Assembly (NCBI GenBank): GCA_013373175.1
Contig: JABXII010000011.1
Location: forward strand, 62,001-126,000
Direction: 5' to 3'
Source of the DNA: Campylobacteraceae bacterium
GTDB lineage: Bacteria > Campylobacterota > Campylobacteria > Campylobacterales > Arcobacteraceae
DNA: 64,000 nt
Part shown: positions 1 through 8,446 of the stretch, piece by piece
Layout of the letters: every line of letters begins with the position of its first letter
Position numbering within the stretch: position 1 is the first letter of the stretch
Position numbers and translations under genes: made by a program
Notes under the pieces: generated by a model
Seen by the model: the letters and a program-made list of their open reading frames with translations, nothing else
Databases searched by the model: none
What the model was told of the DNA's origin: nothing

Positions 1-73
1 GATGGATATCTCCACATCTGCAAAAGCTGAGGATTTGTAAAGTATTTGCGAAATATGTGAGGACTGTTTGAAG

Positions 74-247
74 AAATAAAAGTGACTAACTCACTTTTAT
101 TTATGAGTTCCGCAACATAGCAAATAGTTTTCAAATACGAAGGCACTTGCGCCAGCAAGCTTTGAAGCCGTGGTTGCTTTTGGTGATACCTTTTTCAATA
201 AAAAGGTATCATACACTTTCTTCTTTTTTCAACAAAAAAGTATCACC
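74..247. repeat. palindrome-rich, GC-richer intergenic element
   Basis: This stretch is richer in G+C than its surroundings and full of inverted repeats. A perfect 12-bp stem lies at 74-85/91-102 with a 5-nt loop. A second 11-bp stem lies at 185-195/200-210 (arm GATACCTTTTT, loop CAAT). A third hairpin lies at 223-229/234-240. The outer arms GGTGATAC (182-189) and GTATCACC (240-247) can also pair, so the last two hairpins can refold into one structure. On the minus strand 97-216 is open for 39 codons from a GTG, but I have no coding evidence for it. It resembles a dispersed intergenic repeat or a terminator cluster of an upstream unit; no second copy is present in this window, so the repeat idea is inference. 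Positions 1-73 show nothing I can name. Confidence 0.45.
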
Positions 248-314
248 TACTTGTAATCCAAATGAAATCAACTCTTAATAAAATAATCTTATCAAATATA
301 AAAAAGGGTAAATC

Positions 315-407
315 ATGACACTAAAATATGAGAGCGGATTTTTATTTCTAAGCATGAGCATTAGCTACTTCACTACAGCATATCTAAGCTACTTTTTTAT
401 TTACTAA
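315..407 (+). CDS. 30-aa single-pass membrane micro-protein, copy 1
   Basis: A 30-codon ORF with ATG at 315 and TAA at 405-407, preceded by the purine-rich AAAAAGGG about 4 nt upstream. The product starts MTLKYES, continues with a hydrophobic stretch containing LFL and a run of S/T/Y/F residues, and ends YFFIY, so it is probably a single membrane span. It is a paralogue of the 30-aa ORF at 496-588: same length, 15 of 30 positions identical with no gap, including YES at residues 5-7, LFL at 10-12, TA at 21-22, Tyr26 and the last three residues FIY. Conservation of protein while the DNA has diverged argues that both are translated. I do not recognise the family and assign no function. Confidence 0.7.
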   Translation: MTLKYESGFLFLSMSISYFTTAYLSYFFIY

Positions 408-495
408 TAGAATAACTGAATATTAAATAGACATTTTTTCACTACCAAAGTGTATAAAAACAGTGTAAACTTTTTATATGATTAAAGGAGAAATT

Positions 496-588
496 ATGAA
501 AACAAGATACGAAAGTCAAGTTTTATTCCTAGGATTATCATTAGTTTATTATGCTACGGCATTAACAACATATCTTTTTATTTATTAG
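496..588 (+). CDS. 30-aa single-pass membrane micro-protein, copy 2
   Basis: The second member of the pair: ATG at 496, TAG at 586-588, with an excellent Shine-Dalgarno AAAGGAG ending 5 nt before the start. The product begins MKTRYES and ends YLFIY, with one hydrophobic segment from about residue 9 to the C-terminus. The aromatic residues near the C-terminus suggest an interface anchor. It has the same length as its neighbour at 315-407 and shares half its residues. The last 11 bases overlap, tail to tail, the 3' end of the GGDEF/EAL gene on the other strand. Small subunits of respiratory or transport complexes look like this, but nothing in the context identifies a partner; function unknown. 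Confidence 0.75.
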   Translation: MKTRYESQVLFLGLSLVYYATALTTYLFIY

Positions 589-2947
589 TATTAATATTTT
601 CTATTTTTTCAGGTTTTGCAAAATAGAAACCTTGGAATAGTTTACATCCTAAACTTACTAAAAAGTCATATTGCTTTTTAGTCTCTATTCCTTCAGCTAC
701 AACTTGCAAGTCTAAAGCTTCTGCAAATAGAAGAATACTTTTAACAATAGCTTCATCAGCTTTGTTATCTAATATATTACTTACAAAAGACCTATCTATT
801 TTGATTTGATTTAAAGGTAGTTCTCTTAAATATTGTAAAGAAGAATATCCAGTACCGAAGTCATCTAACGATATCTGTACTCCTAGCTTTTTTATTTTAA
901 GCATTTTATCTTTTACCTCATCAAGGCTTTTTGCAAGAATTGATTCAGTTAGTTCTATTTTTAGAAGATTTGCATTTACTTTATACTGTTTTATATACTT
1001 TTTAATAGTATCAATAAAATCCTCTTCTAGAAACTGTTTTGCACTAATATTAATAGCAATGACCCAATTTGATGTTTCTTTAGCTTTTTGCCATGTTTCT
1101 AGTTGTTTACAAGCGGTTTTTATAACCCAAGAGCCAATAGGAATAATCAATCCAGTTTTTTCAGCAGTAGGAATAAAAGCATCAGGTGAAATCATTCCTT
1201 CTTCAGGATGTATCCATCTAATTAAAGCTTCTGCTCCATATACTTGATTTTCATCATCATATTGTAGTTGATAATAAAGCTTGAAATGCTCTTCTTCAAT
1301 AGCTTTTATAAGTTGTGAATAAGTATCAAGATGGTTTTGTGCCATATTTTGTGCTTGCTTATCAAAATAAGAAAATCTTTTTTCCTCTTTTTTTGCTTGG
1401 TGTAAAGCAGAGTCTGCTTGTATTAATAGTTCATTTGCATCTTTGCAGTTTTTATTATAAATTGATAATCCAGCATAAACTATAGGATTTATAGTTTTAT
1501 CTTCAATTTGTATTTCCTCAGATAAAGTAGTTACTAAAAACTCTGCTAAAAGTTTAGCTTCAATGGAAGCTTGGTTTTTATGTTCATGGATATGAGGAAA
1601 CCAAACAGCAAACTCATCGCCTGTTACTCTAGCTATCATTGAAGCATCATTAAATATCTTTTTTGTTTTTAAAGTAATTGATTCAAGTACTTTATCTCCT
1701 ATACTATATCCATAGGCGTCATTAATCATCTTAAAGTCTTTTAAATCAAAACAAATAAGTAATCCCCATCTATACTGCTGTTTTTTGTCTAGATGGCTTT
1801 GTATCTCATTTAAAAGCATCTCTTTATTTGCTAATCCAGTTAAAGAATCATATTGCTTTAGGTATTCAACTTTTGCTTCTGTCTCTTTTTGTATAGTTAA
1901 ATCAATAAAAGAAGCTACATAATAAATAAGATTTGACTCATCATCTAAAACAGCTTGGATAGTTAGATGTTCTGGATAGATAGTTCCATCTTTGTGTTTA
2001 TTGTATATTTCACCACTCCAGTGATTATATTCATTAAGCTTTTCTTTCATCTCTTTATAGAAGTTTTCATCTTGATATCCAGATCTTAAGATACTAGGAG
2101 TTTTACCTATAACTTCCTCTTTTTCAAAGCCTGATATTTTAGTAAAGGCTTTATTTACTTGAAGAATTCTTTCATTGGCATCTGTAATCATCATGCCACT
2201 TTTTGTTTCAAAAGCAGCCGCTGCTATTTTTTCAACTTTTTGAGAGTTTTCTATTCTTTGAAGCATATAGTTTATCTCATCATAAAGTTTTCCTATTTCA
2301 TTATCTTCATTTGTTTTGGCTCTATTTTTTAGTGAGTCAATAATATCAATCTTACTTAGAAAAGAGACTAATTTTAAAATAGGTTTGGTAAATCTTTTTG
2401 CAAAAAAGTCAGCAAGGGCAAAAGATAAAAGAAGTAAAACAAAAGAAATAGTAATTAAAATAGGAATATCTCTTTTTACTATATCTGCTAGATTTTTTAC
2501 TTTGAAGTTTAACTCAACAACACCTAATTTTGTTCCTTGATATTTGGCATCTACATAGAGTTTTAAATGTTTTTCTTCTATGTCATTTATTTTTTTATAT
2601 TCATTTGGTAAAGGTTTAGCTTCAAAATTCTTATTTACTTTGCTATATTGAAAAATAGGCTTTTTATCATTTTTATATAAAACCATAAAGTCAATATCTT
2701 CAAAAGATTTTAACTTGCTTGTTATATCAGCAGCAACAGCTACTTCTTTTAGTAAAACAAGTTTTGCAATATCTTGACTTAGTACTTTAGCAACTGTTCT
2801 TGAAAGCTCGATAGTCTTTATCTGTTGAGATTTCATATTCCAGTAAACAAAACTAGAATATCCAACAATACCAGTAATTAGATTAACTAGTAAAATAATA
2901 AAAGTAAGTCTTCTTTTTATTGAGCCTCTGTATTGTTTTTTTGTCAT
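578..2947 (-). CDS. membrane-bound PAS-GGDEF-EAL cyclic-di-GMP protein
   Basis: Inner-membrane c-di-GMP turnover protein of 789 aa. Visible order: membrane span about 14-36, periplasmic sensor about 37-160, second span about 161-183, HAMP-like linker to about 235, PAS domain about 240-355, GGDEF domain about 360-525, EAL domain about 535-785. The GGDEF signature reads TGDEF (442-446), a first-glycine substitution that often goes with lost or reduced cyclase activity. The EAL domain keeps EALIRW (573-578), the DDFGTGYSSL loop and the AEGIE motif, so phosphodiesterase activity is the likelier output. The start is 2 nt downstream of the stop of the exported rhodanese gene, so the two are probably co-transcribed; a link between periplasmic sulfur or redox chemistry and c-di-GMP is inference. 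Confidence 0.9.
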   Translation of the reverse strand: MTKKQYRGSIKRRLTFIILLVNLITGIVGYSSFVYWNMKSQQIKTIELSRTVAKVLSQDIAKLVLLKEVAVAADITSKLKSFEDIDFMVLYKNDKKPIFQYSKVNKNFEAKPLPNEYKKINDIEEKHLKLYVDAKYQGTKLGVVELNFKVKNLADIVKRDIPILITISFVLLLLSFALADFFAKRFTKPILKLVSFLSKIDIIDSLKNRAKTNEDNEIGKLYDEINYMLQRIENSQKVEKIAAAAFETKSGMMITDANERILQVNKAFTKISGFEKEEVIGKTPSILRSGYQDENFYKEMKEKLNEYNHWSGEIYNKHKDGTIYPEHLTIQAVLDDESNLIYYVASFIDLTIQKETEAKVEYLKQYDSLTGLANKEMLLNEIQSHLDKKQQYRWGLLICFDLKDFKMINDAYGYSIGDKVLESITLKTKKIFNDASMIARVTGDEFAVWFPHIHEHKNQASIEAKLLAEFLVTTLSEEIQIEDKTINPIVYAGLSIYNKNCKDANELLIQADSALHQAKKEEKRFSYFDKQAQNMAQNHLDTYSQLIKAIEEEHFKLYYQLQYDDENQVYGAEALIRWIHPEEGMISPDAFIPTAEKTGLIIPIGSWVIKTACKQLETWQKAKETSNWVIAINISAKQFLEEDFIDTIKKYIKQYKVNANLLKIELTESILAKSLDEVKDKMLKIKKLGVQISLDDFGTGYSSLQYLRELPLNQIKIDRSFVSNILDNKADEAIVKSILLFAEALDLQVVAEGIETKKQYDFLVSLGCKLFQGFYFAKPEKIENINTNK

Positions 2948-2949
2948 TT

Positions 2950-3804
2950 CTACTTTGAGGGGTTTTCTATTGGAACTGCTTCATCATTTCCCCATTCTAT
3001 CCATGAACCATCATATACGCTAGCTTTATAACCTAATTCTTGAAGAACTATATAGTTTAGTGCAGCTTCTGCTCCACCATCACAATAAAGAATTATCTCT
3101 TTGTCTTTTGGAATATCTTTGTAAATAGCTTTTAGCTTATCAAGATTTTTAATCTTATTCCCTTTAGTTGTAACTTGATAATTTTGAGTACAGGCATAAT
3201 TTTCTGCTGTTGGAATATGACCAAATCTTTTTGCAATAGACTCTTTTCCTAAATAGTGAGACTCTTTTCTTCCATCAATAATTGTCTTTTTTCCAATTGA
3301 AAGTAGGGTACTTAGCTTTGTTTGAACTTTTGTATTATCTACTCTTGGAGTAAAGTTACTTTTCTTAGGAATAAATGGTTTATCACTAAGGGCAAAACTA
3401 TCTTCTTCCCAGTTTTTGTATCCTACTTTTAAGATACCAACATTATTGTGTCCTAATATTTCAAGTATCCAATAAAGTCTTGCTGACCAAATAAAACTTC
3501 CATCATCATATGCAACAACTAAAGAGTCATTTTTTATACCTGCATTAGAAAAAACCTCTTGAAGTTTTTCTATATTTGGCATAAAGAACTTTTCATCAAA
3601 AAGGTTTTCTAAGGCAGGGATATTAACCGCATTTTTTATATGGTCTTTTTCATAGAGTTCTTTTTTTCTAAGGTCCAATAATACAAGTTTTGGGTTTGAA
3701 ATATTTTGTTTTAACCAAGAGATATCAACAATTGAGGGCATATTTTTTTCAGTAGCGAAAAGTGAAATACTAAAGATAAAGATTAAGAATAATTTTTTTA
3801 CCAT
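2950..3804 (-). CDS. periplasmic two-domain rhodanese (sulfurtransferase)
   Basis: A 284-aa protein with an N-terminal signal peptide (hydrophobic residues 4-17, cleavage probably after LFA) followed by two rhodanese modules. The first, about 25-140, looks like the usual inactive one. The second, about 155-275, carries the active-site loop with Cys241 in YCDGGAEA and the closing GSWIEWG motif typical of thiosulfate or mercaptopyruvate sulfurtransferases. The family transfers sulfane sulfur from thiosulfate or a related donor to an acceptor such as cyanide or a thiol. It is the first gene of a probable operon with the c-di-GMP protein. Substrate cannot be told from sequence. Confidence 0.85.
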   Translation of the reverse strand: MVKKLFLIFIFSISLFATEKNMPSIVDISWLKQNISNPKLVLLDLRKKELYEKDHIKNAVNIPALENLFDEKFFMPNIEKLQEVFSNAGIKNDSLVVAYDDGSFIWSARLYWILEILGHNNVGILKVGYKNWEEDSFALSDKPFIPKKSNFTPRVDNTKVQTKLSTLLSIGKKTIIDGRKESHYLGKESIAKRFGHIPTAENYACTQNYQVTTKGNKIKNLDKLKAIYKDIPKDKEIILYCDGGAEAALNYIVLQELGYKASVYDGSWIEWGNDEAVPIENPSK

Positions 3805-3895
3805 CTTTGTGGCCTTTATAGTAAAATAAATATAATTATATCCACTATTTTCTTAATAGATTGTCTTTAGTTATAATAATTAATATAAAATTAAG

Positions 3896-4555
3896 TTATA
3901 ACTCTAGCTTATAACCAACACCTTTTATATTTATAATAGAATCTTTTCCAAGTATTTTTCTTATATTTTTTATATAAGTTCTAATTGTCGTATCTGTAGG
4001 GGCTTCATCATAAATCCAGTTATTAAGTGCTATTTTTTCTATAGAAACTGCTTTGTTTGAGTGTTTCAGAAGATATTCAAAAACTTTTGCTTCAGTTTTT
4101 GATAATTGAAACTTTTCATCATTGATAGTAATAGTTTTTAGGTTGTAACTATAATAGGTATCATTATTTATTTTTTGTTCTTCTTTTGAATCTATTTTTC
4201 TTAATCTCTTGATATTGTCTATTCTAAGTTTTAGTTCACTTAAGTGAAAAGGTTTTCTTATATAATCATCAGCTCCTGAATTAAAACCTTTTTCCATATC
4301 TTTTGTCGTATGTAAAGATGTGATAAAGATAGTTGGTATATCAATAGAGTTTGATTTTAAATTTTTTAATAAATCAAAGCCACTTATAGAAGGTACGTTT
4401 ACATCTAAAATAAGTAAATCAAAGTGTTGTTCAAAAATAAGTTCATAAGCTTCTTGGCCATCATAAGTTGAGACAACCTCATATTCTAATTCTTCTAAAA
4501 ACTCTTCAATAATTTCATGTAAAAGAGTATCATCTTCAAGTAGTAATATTTTCAT
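3896..4555 (-). CDS. OmpR-family response regulator of the metal-efflux locus
   Basis: A 219-aa two-component response regulator: receiver domain (about 1-115) with the acidic pair in LLLEDD and phospho-acceptor Asp51 in LILDVNVP, then a winged-helix DNA-binding domain (about 125-218) ending in the family-typical GVGYKLEL. I place the start at 4555 (MKILLLEDD) rather than at the in-frame ATG at 4567, because GGAG at 4562-4565 (antisense coordinates) sits 6 nt before 4555 and overlaps the alternative start. The gene is divergent from the histidine kinase and the RND efflux operon, so it probably activates that operon, in the manner of CusR/CzcR. Confidence 0.9.
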   Translation of the reverse strand: MKILLLEDDTLLHEIIEEFLEELEYEVVSTYDGQEAYELIFEQHFDLLILDVNVPSISGFDLLKNLKSNSIDIPTIFITSLHTTKDMEKGFNSGADDYIRKPFHLSELKLRIDNIKRLRKIDSKEEQKINNDTYYSYNLKTITINDEKFQLSKTEAKVFEYLLKHSNKAVSIEKIALNNWIYDEAPTDTTIRTYIKNIRKILGKDSIINIKGVGYKLEL

Positions 4556-4577
4556 TTTAAACTCCATAACAGAGTAT

Positions 4578-4599
4578 ATAACTTACACGTGGAAGTTAT
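4578..4599. promoter_or_regulatory. inverted repeat between divergent regulator and efflux operon
   Basis: A perfect 7-8-7 inverted repeat, ATAACTT at 4578-4584 and AAGTTAT at 4593-4599, sits in the short space between the divergent response regulator and histidine kinase genes. A related CATAAC/GTTATG pair (4565-4570 and 4595-4600) overlaps it. Its position fits an operator for the adjacent regulator controlling both directions, but a hairpin in the leader RNA is equally possible. No other copy was noticed in the window. Confidence 0.45.
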
Positions 4600-4638
4600 G
4601 TGGAAAATGTTATAATCAATTTTCAAAAGGAGTATACC

Positions 4639-5787
4639 ATAGATTTTACAAGAAGTGAGAAGCTTACCTTTATACGATTTTTGTCTTTATATTTAGGTGC
4701 TTCATTTATTTTATTACTACTATTGTCTTTATTATATTATCAAAATGAGAAAACTTTGCACCTTGATTTGGCAAAAACAAAAATGGAAAATATCTCATCT
4801 CAAATATCAGCGAAAGTAATCTTTTCACATATGATGGATTCAAAACTAGATATTGATGATTACTTAAGTATGAAGCAGTATGAAATAGCTTTTTATGATA
4901 GGCAGGGTAAAAAAATCCTTGGAAACTTCAACGAAAAAATAAAACTAGTAAATGGTTTTTATCAAAAAGATAATAACTATATTTTAGTTGATAACTCTAC
5001 TTTTGGACATTTAGGTATTTTTCACATAGTTATAAAAGATAAACTTTTTCATACTTTAGCTCAAACTACTAGAAATAAAGTGCTAATAGTATTTTTAATT
5101 ACTTATTCTTTTATTGCTATTATTGGTTTCTTTTTAGCAAAACTATTTATTAAACCTATTAAAGATGAAAGAGAAAAACTAAATAACTTTATAAAAGATA
5201 CAACCCATGAATTAAATACTCCTATAAGTGCTATTTTGATGTCTTCAGAAAGTGATAACCTCACAAAAAAACAACTTGAAAGAGTAAAACTAGCAGTTCA
5301 TAGAATCTCAGAAATCTATAGTGATTTAACATATGTTTTTTTAGAAGAGAAAGATGAAAATAGAGTATTGCATGAACTTGAACTAAAAGCTTTAATAGAA
5401 GAGCAACTTAAATACTTTGAAGTAATAGCTTTAAAAAGAAAGATAACTATTCACACAGAACTTGAAGAATTTGACTATAAAATAGATAAAAATGATTTCA
5501 TAAGATTGTTTAACAATATACTTTCAAATGCCATTAAATACAATAAAAAAGAGGGTGAAGTATTTATTTTCTTAAAAGATTCTACTCTTAGTATAAAAGA
5601 TACAGGTATAGGTATTGAAAACAAAAAAATAGATGATATCTTTAATAGATATTACAGAGCTACAAAGGAACAAGGTGGCTTTGGAATAGGATTAAATATC
5701 GTTCAAAATATTTGTAAAGAGTATGATATAAGTTTTGATGTAAAATCTCAAGAGAGAATAGGTACAACTTTTACTTTCACTTTCTAA
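4639..5787 (+). CDS. sensor histidine kinase of the metal-efflux locus (apparent ATA start)
   Basis: Membrane histidine kinase, about 382 aa from the start chosen here. It has a membrane span about residues 12-34, a short periplasmic sensor, a second span about 145-168, a HisKA dimerisation domain with the phospho-acceptor His in TTHELNTPI, and an ATPase domain with the N box (NNILSNAIKYN), DTGIGI and GFGIGL boxes. The start is unusual. AAAAGGAG at 4625-4632 is followed 6 nt later by ATA (4639-4641) and the peptide DFTRSEK. The only canonical alternative is GTG at 4600, with a weaker GGAAG upstream, which adds 13 residues containing the strong Shine-Dalgarno. It is probably first gene of the efflux operon and partner of the divergent regulator. 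Confidence 0.85.
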   Translation: MDFTRSEKLTFIRFLSLYLGASFILLLLLSLLYYQNEKTLHLDLAKTKMENISSQISAKVIFSHMMDSKLDIDDYLSMKQYEIAFYDRQGKKILGNFNEKIKLVNGFYQKDNNYILVDNSTFGHLGIFHIVIKDKLFHTLAQTTRNKVLIVFLITYSFIAIIGFFLAKLFIKPIKDEREKLNNFIKDTTHELNTPISAILMSSESDNLTKKQLERVKLAVHRISEIYSDLTYVFLEEKDENRVLHELELKALIEEQLKYFEVIALKRKITIHTELEEFDYKIDKNDFIRLFNNILSNAIKYNKKEGEVFIFLKDSTLSIKDTGIGIENKKIDDIFNRYYRATKEQGGFGIGLNIVQNICKEYDISFDVKSQERIGTTFTFTF

Positions 5788-5848
5788 TTTCCACACATCT
5801 TCCATAAATAACAACTAAACTTCTTGAAATAAAACTCAAGGAGACAAA

Positions 5849-6229
5849 ATGAAACTATTGAAAATATTTTCAATGATAGCACTTTTAATAGGTGTATTAA
5901 ATGCAGACCCAATTGATTTAAGTGGTAGCAAAGATGGATATGATGTAACTTTAAAATCTAAAAAGTCTTTAGTAGTTGGAGATAACTATTTTTATGTAAC
6001 ACTTGCGAAAGATGGAAAGCCTGTAACTGATGCAAAAGTAAAAGCAAAATTTTTCATGCCTGAAATGCCTGGAATGCCATATATGGAATATGTTGGAAAA
6101 GCAAAGTTAGTTGATGGTAAATATAAAATGTTAATCAACTTAACTATGAGTGGTACTTGGCAATATCATCTGATGTTTAAAACTGCTGATGGCAAAGTAC
6201 ATAAGCTTAGATCTAGTGTGAATTTATAA
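5849..6229 (+). CDS. periplasmic YtkA/FixH-like protein with Met-rich loop
   Basis: A 126-aa exported protein: signal peptide about 1-19 (cleavage after LNA), then a single beta-sandwich domain of the YtkA/FixH-like type. A methionine-rich loop around residues 70-80 (FFMPEMPGMPYM) is what one expects of a periplasmic Cu(I) or Ag(I) site. It lies between the histidine kinase and the outer-membrane gene of the RND system, where CusF-type metal chaperones or small accessory proteins are found in other bacteria. The stop overlaps the next start (TAATG). The metal-binding role is inference from the Met residues and the neighbours. Confidence 0.75.
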   Translation: MKLLKIFSMIALLIGVLNADPIDLSGSKDGYDVTLKSKKSLVVGDNYFYVTLAKDGKPVTDAKVKAKFFMPEMPGMPYMEYVGKAKLVDGKYKMLINLTMSGTWQYHLMFKTADGKVHKLRSSVNL

Positions 6230-7431
6230 TGTTAAAGCAATCTCTTACTATGGTTCTTTTAGTAAGTTCTATCTATGCAAAGGAAGTAGGGCAAGTAGTA
6301 ACAGAAGCTATTAATAAAAATAGTTCTTTACAGGCTTTAAATCAATCAATTCTTTTGACAAAAGAGCAAATAAATTTAGCTTCAAAGTGGCAAAATCCAG
6401 TTTTAAACTTTGGGGTAAATGATATTCAATTTGATAATGTTTCAAAAAGAGATTTAGAACCTATGCAAGCTCAGTTTATTGGTTTTAATCAAGTTATACC
6501 AATAGGGGATAAAAAAGAGTTAGAAAAAGAGATTGCAAAAGATGACTATGAACTTTCAAAGCTAGTTTTAGCTGATAAAAAAATACAACTAGAATCAAAA
6601 ATATATGAGTATATCTATAGTATAAATCTAGTTGAACAAAAAGTCTCTCTTTTTTCACAACTAAAAGAAAATGTTTTAAACCTACAAAAACTTTTAGAAG
6701 AGTTCTATAAATACAATAAAGCAAGTCAGATTGATATATTAAAGGTGCAAACTTTATATGATGAACTTGATATAAATGAAGAAAGACTAAAAAACAATCT
6801 TAAGATTTACAAACTCCAATTAGAGCAATTAACATATACAAAGTTTAAAGATATAGATATAAGTACTAAGTTAGAAAAAATCACTTTAACAAATAGTATA
6901 GAAACACATCCTAAGATTTTACAGATTAGAAAAAATATTGAAAAATTTAATACAACTTCCCAGTTTGAAAAGCAAAAGAAAAACTCTGATATAAATTTTG
7001 CAGTTAAATATTTTCAAAGAGATAATAAATATGAAGACTACATAAATATAAGTGTAGCAATTCCACTTTCTGTTTATGGAAGTGAAGATATAAAATCAAG
7101 AAAAGCAAAACATAAAGCAAATGAATACAAAAATATTTTAAAAGATTCAAAATTAAAATTTACAAATCAAATTAAGATTTTACAAAACAATATAAATAAT
7201 GCTTTTTATTCATATAGAAAATTAAATGAAAACATTATTCCAAAATACAATCAAATTCAAAAAACACTTGAAAGCTATAACAGATTTTCATCATTAAAAA
7301 AAATTGACTCCAAGGAATTGATAAGAAACCTAAATGAATTAATCAAGTATAAATTAAAAGCAATTGATGAAAAACAAAAATATTTTACAAATTTAGCAAA
7401 TTCTATTTACTACACAAAGGTTGATAAATGA
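6229..7431 (+). CDS. TolC-like outer-membrane efflux protein
   Basis: A 400-aa outer-membrane channel subunit of a tripartite efflux system. The N-terminus is a signal peptide (about 1-17, ending YAKE). The rest is long amphipathic helices and coiled-coil, with the asparagine- and lysine-rich composition usual for this phylum and the short strand segments expected for an outer-membrane efflux protein trimer. It overlaps its upstream neighbour by 1 nt and the membrane fusion protein by 4 nt (ATGA), so translation is coupled. It would connect the inner-membrane pump to the exterior. Confidence 0.85.
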   Translation: MLKQSLTMVLLVSSIYAKEVGQVVTEAINKNSSLQALNQSILLTKEQINLASKWQNPVLNFGVNDIQFDNVSKRDLEPMQAQFIGFNQVIPIGDKKELEKEIAKDDYELSKLVLADKKIQLESKIYEYIYSINLVEQKVSLFSQLKENVLNLQKLLEEFYKYNKASQIDILKVQTLYDELDINEERLKNNLKIYKLQLEQLTYTKFKDIDISTKLEKITLTNSIETHPKILQIRKNIEKFNTTSQFEKQKKNSDINFAVKYFQRDNKYEDYINISVAIPLSVYGSEDIKSRKAKHKANEYKNILKDSKLKFTNQIKILQNNINNAFYSYRKLNENIIPKYNQIQKTLESYNRFSSLKKIDSKELIRNLNELIKYKLKAIDEKQKYFTNLANSIYYTKVDK

Positions 7432-8432
7432 AAAAGTACTTACTAGTCCTATTTTTAGGGGCTTGCATATTAAATGCTGAAATTCTTGAAGTAAAGCAGT
7501 TGTTCAATAGAAAGCTTGTCAAAGTACAAAAAGAGCAAATAGGGGCATTAAAAAGCTTTTATGGGCGTCTTGCCTTTGATGAGTCTTTGACTTTTGATGT
7601 GGTAAGTAGATTTGACGGATATATAACAAAATTAGATGCTAATAAGCTTTATTCAAGAGTAAAAAAAGATGAACCTCTTTTTTCAATTTACTCCGATGAG
7701 GTAAGTTCAATAATTCAAGAAATTAATATTGCAAAAAAATTTAATAAGAATTTAGTAAAAAGTAATGTGAACAAATTAAAAGCTTTAGCAGTGAATAAAA
7801 AAGAGATAGCAAGAATTAAAAAAGGTAAAGAAGAAATCTCTGATATTTCATTTTATTCTCCTTTTGATTCTGTGGTTATAAAAAAAGAGATTAATAATGG
7901 AAGTTTTGTAAAAAAAGGAAATCTTTTACTTCAACTTGCATCATTAAAAAAACTTTGGCTTATAGCAAGTGTATATCAAAAGGATTTATCTTTTATAAAT
8001 AAAGGTCTTAAAGCAAAAGTTTATATTGATGGCTTTGATGAAGCAGTTATCTCAAGAGTTGATTATGTCTACCCTACAATAGATGAGACAAATAAAAGTG
8101 TTGAGGTAAGACTTCTTATTGATAATAAGGATTTAAAGTACTCACCAAACATGTTTGCTAAAGTTGATATAAAGCAAATTAAAGAAGAAATTCTAACTTT
8201 ACCAAAAACAGCAGTTTTACAAAAAGGAAGTAAACACTATGTTTTTCAATATCTTTCAAAAACAGAATATGAGCCAATAGAAGTTACTGCAAAAAGAATC
8301 TCATCAAACAAATATGAGATTATAGAGGGAATCCAAGAAGGGCAAAGAGTTATTAATAATGCTTTATTTTTACTTGATTCAGATGCAATCACAAATGGAC
8401 TTTATAGTTCAGATGATGATGGCGACTGGTAG
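7428..8432 (+). CDS. RND membrane fusion protein (periplasmic adaptor)
   Basis: A 334-aa adaptor of the CusB/CzcB type: signal peptide about 1-17, a barrel-sandwich (lipoyl-like) hybrid domain around residues 50-165 split by a short helical hairpin, a beta-barrel domain about 170-245 and a C-terminal membrane-proximal domain. The motif FDSVVIKKEINNGSFVKKGNLL is typical of the lipoyl half. It links the inner-membrane pump to the TolC-like channel and in Cus systems also delivers metal. It is short for the family and lacks an obvious N-terminal metal-binding Met cluster. Confidence 0.87.
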   Translation: MKKYLLVLFLGACILNAEILEVKQLFNRKLVKVQKEQIGALKSFYGRLAFDESLTFDVVSRFDGYITKLDANKLYSRVKKDEPLFSIYSDEVSSIIQEINIAKKFNKNLVKSNVNKLKALAVNKKEIARIKKGKEEISDISFYSPFDSVVIKKEINNGSFVKKGNLLLQLASLKKLWLIASVYQKDLSFINKGLKAKVYIDGFDEAVISRVDYVYPTIDETNKSVEVRLLIDNKDLKYSPNMFAKVDIKQIKEEILTLPKTAVLQKGSKHYVFQYLSKTEYEPIEVTAKRISSNKYEIIEGIQEGQRVINNALFLLDSDAITNGLYSSDDDGDW

Positions 8433-8446
8433 AGATAGGATTAGTT

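Noticed and set aside
97-216. 39-codon open frame on the minus strand (GTG start)
   Set aside because: Overlaps the hairpin cluster, poor ribosome-binding site, no evidence of coding; kept only as part of the repeat element.
1059-2540. Open frames opposite the GGDEF/EAL gene
   Set aside because: Shadows of the long minus-strand gene with its clear domains.
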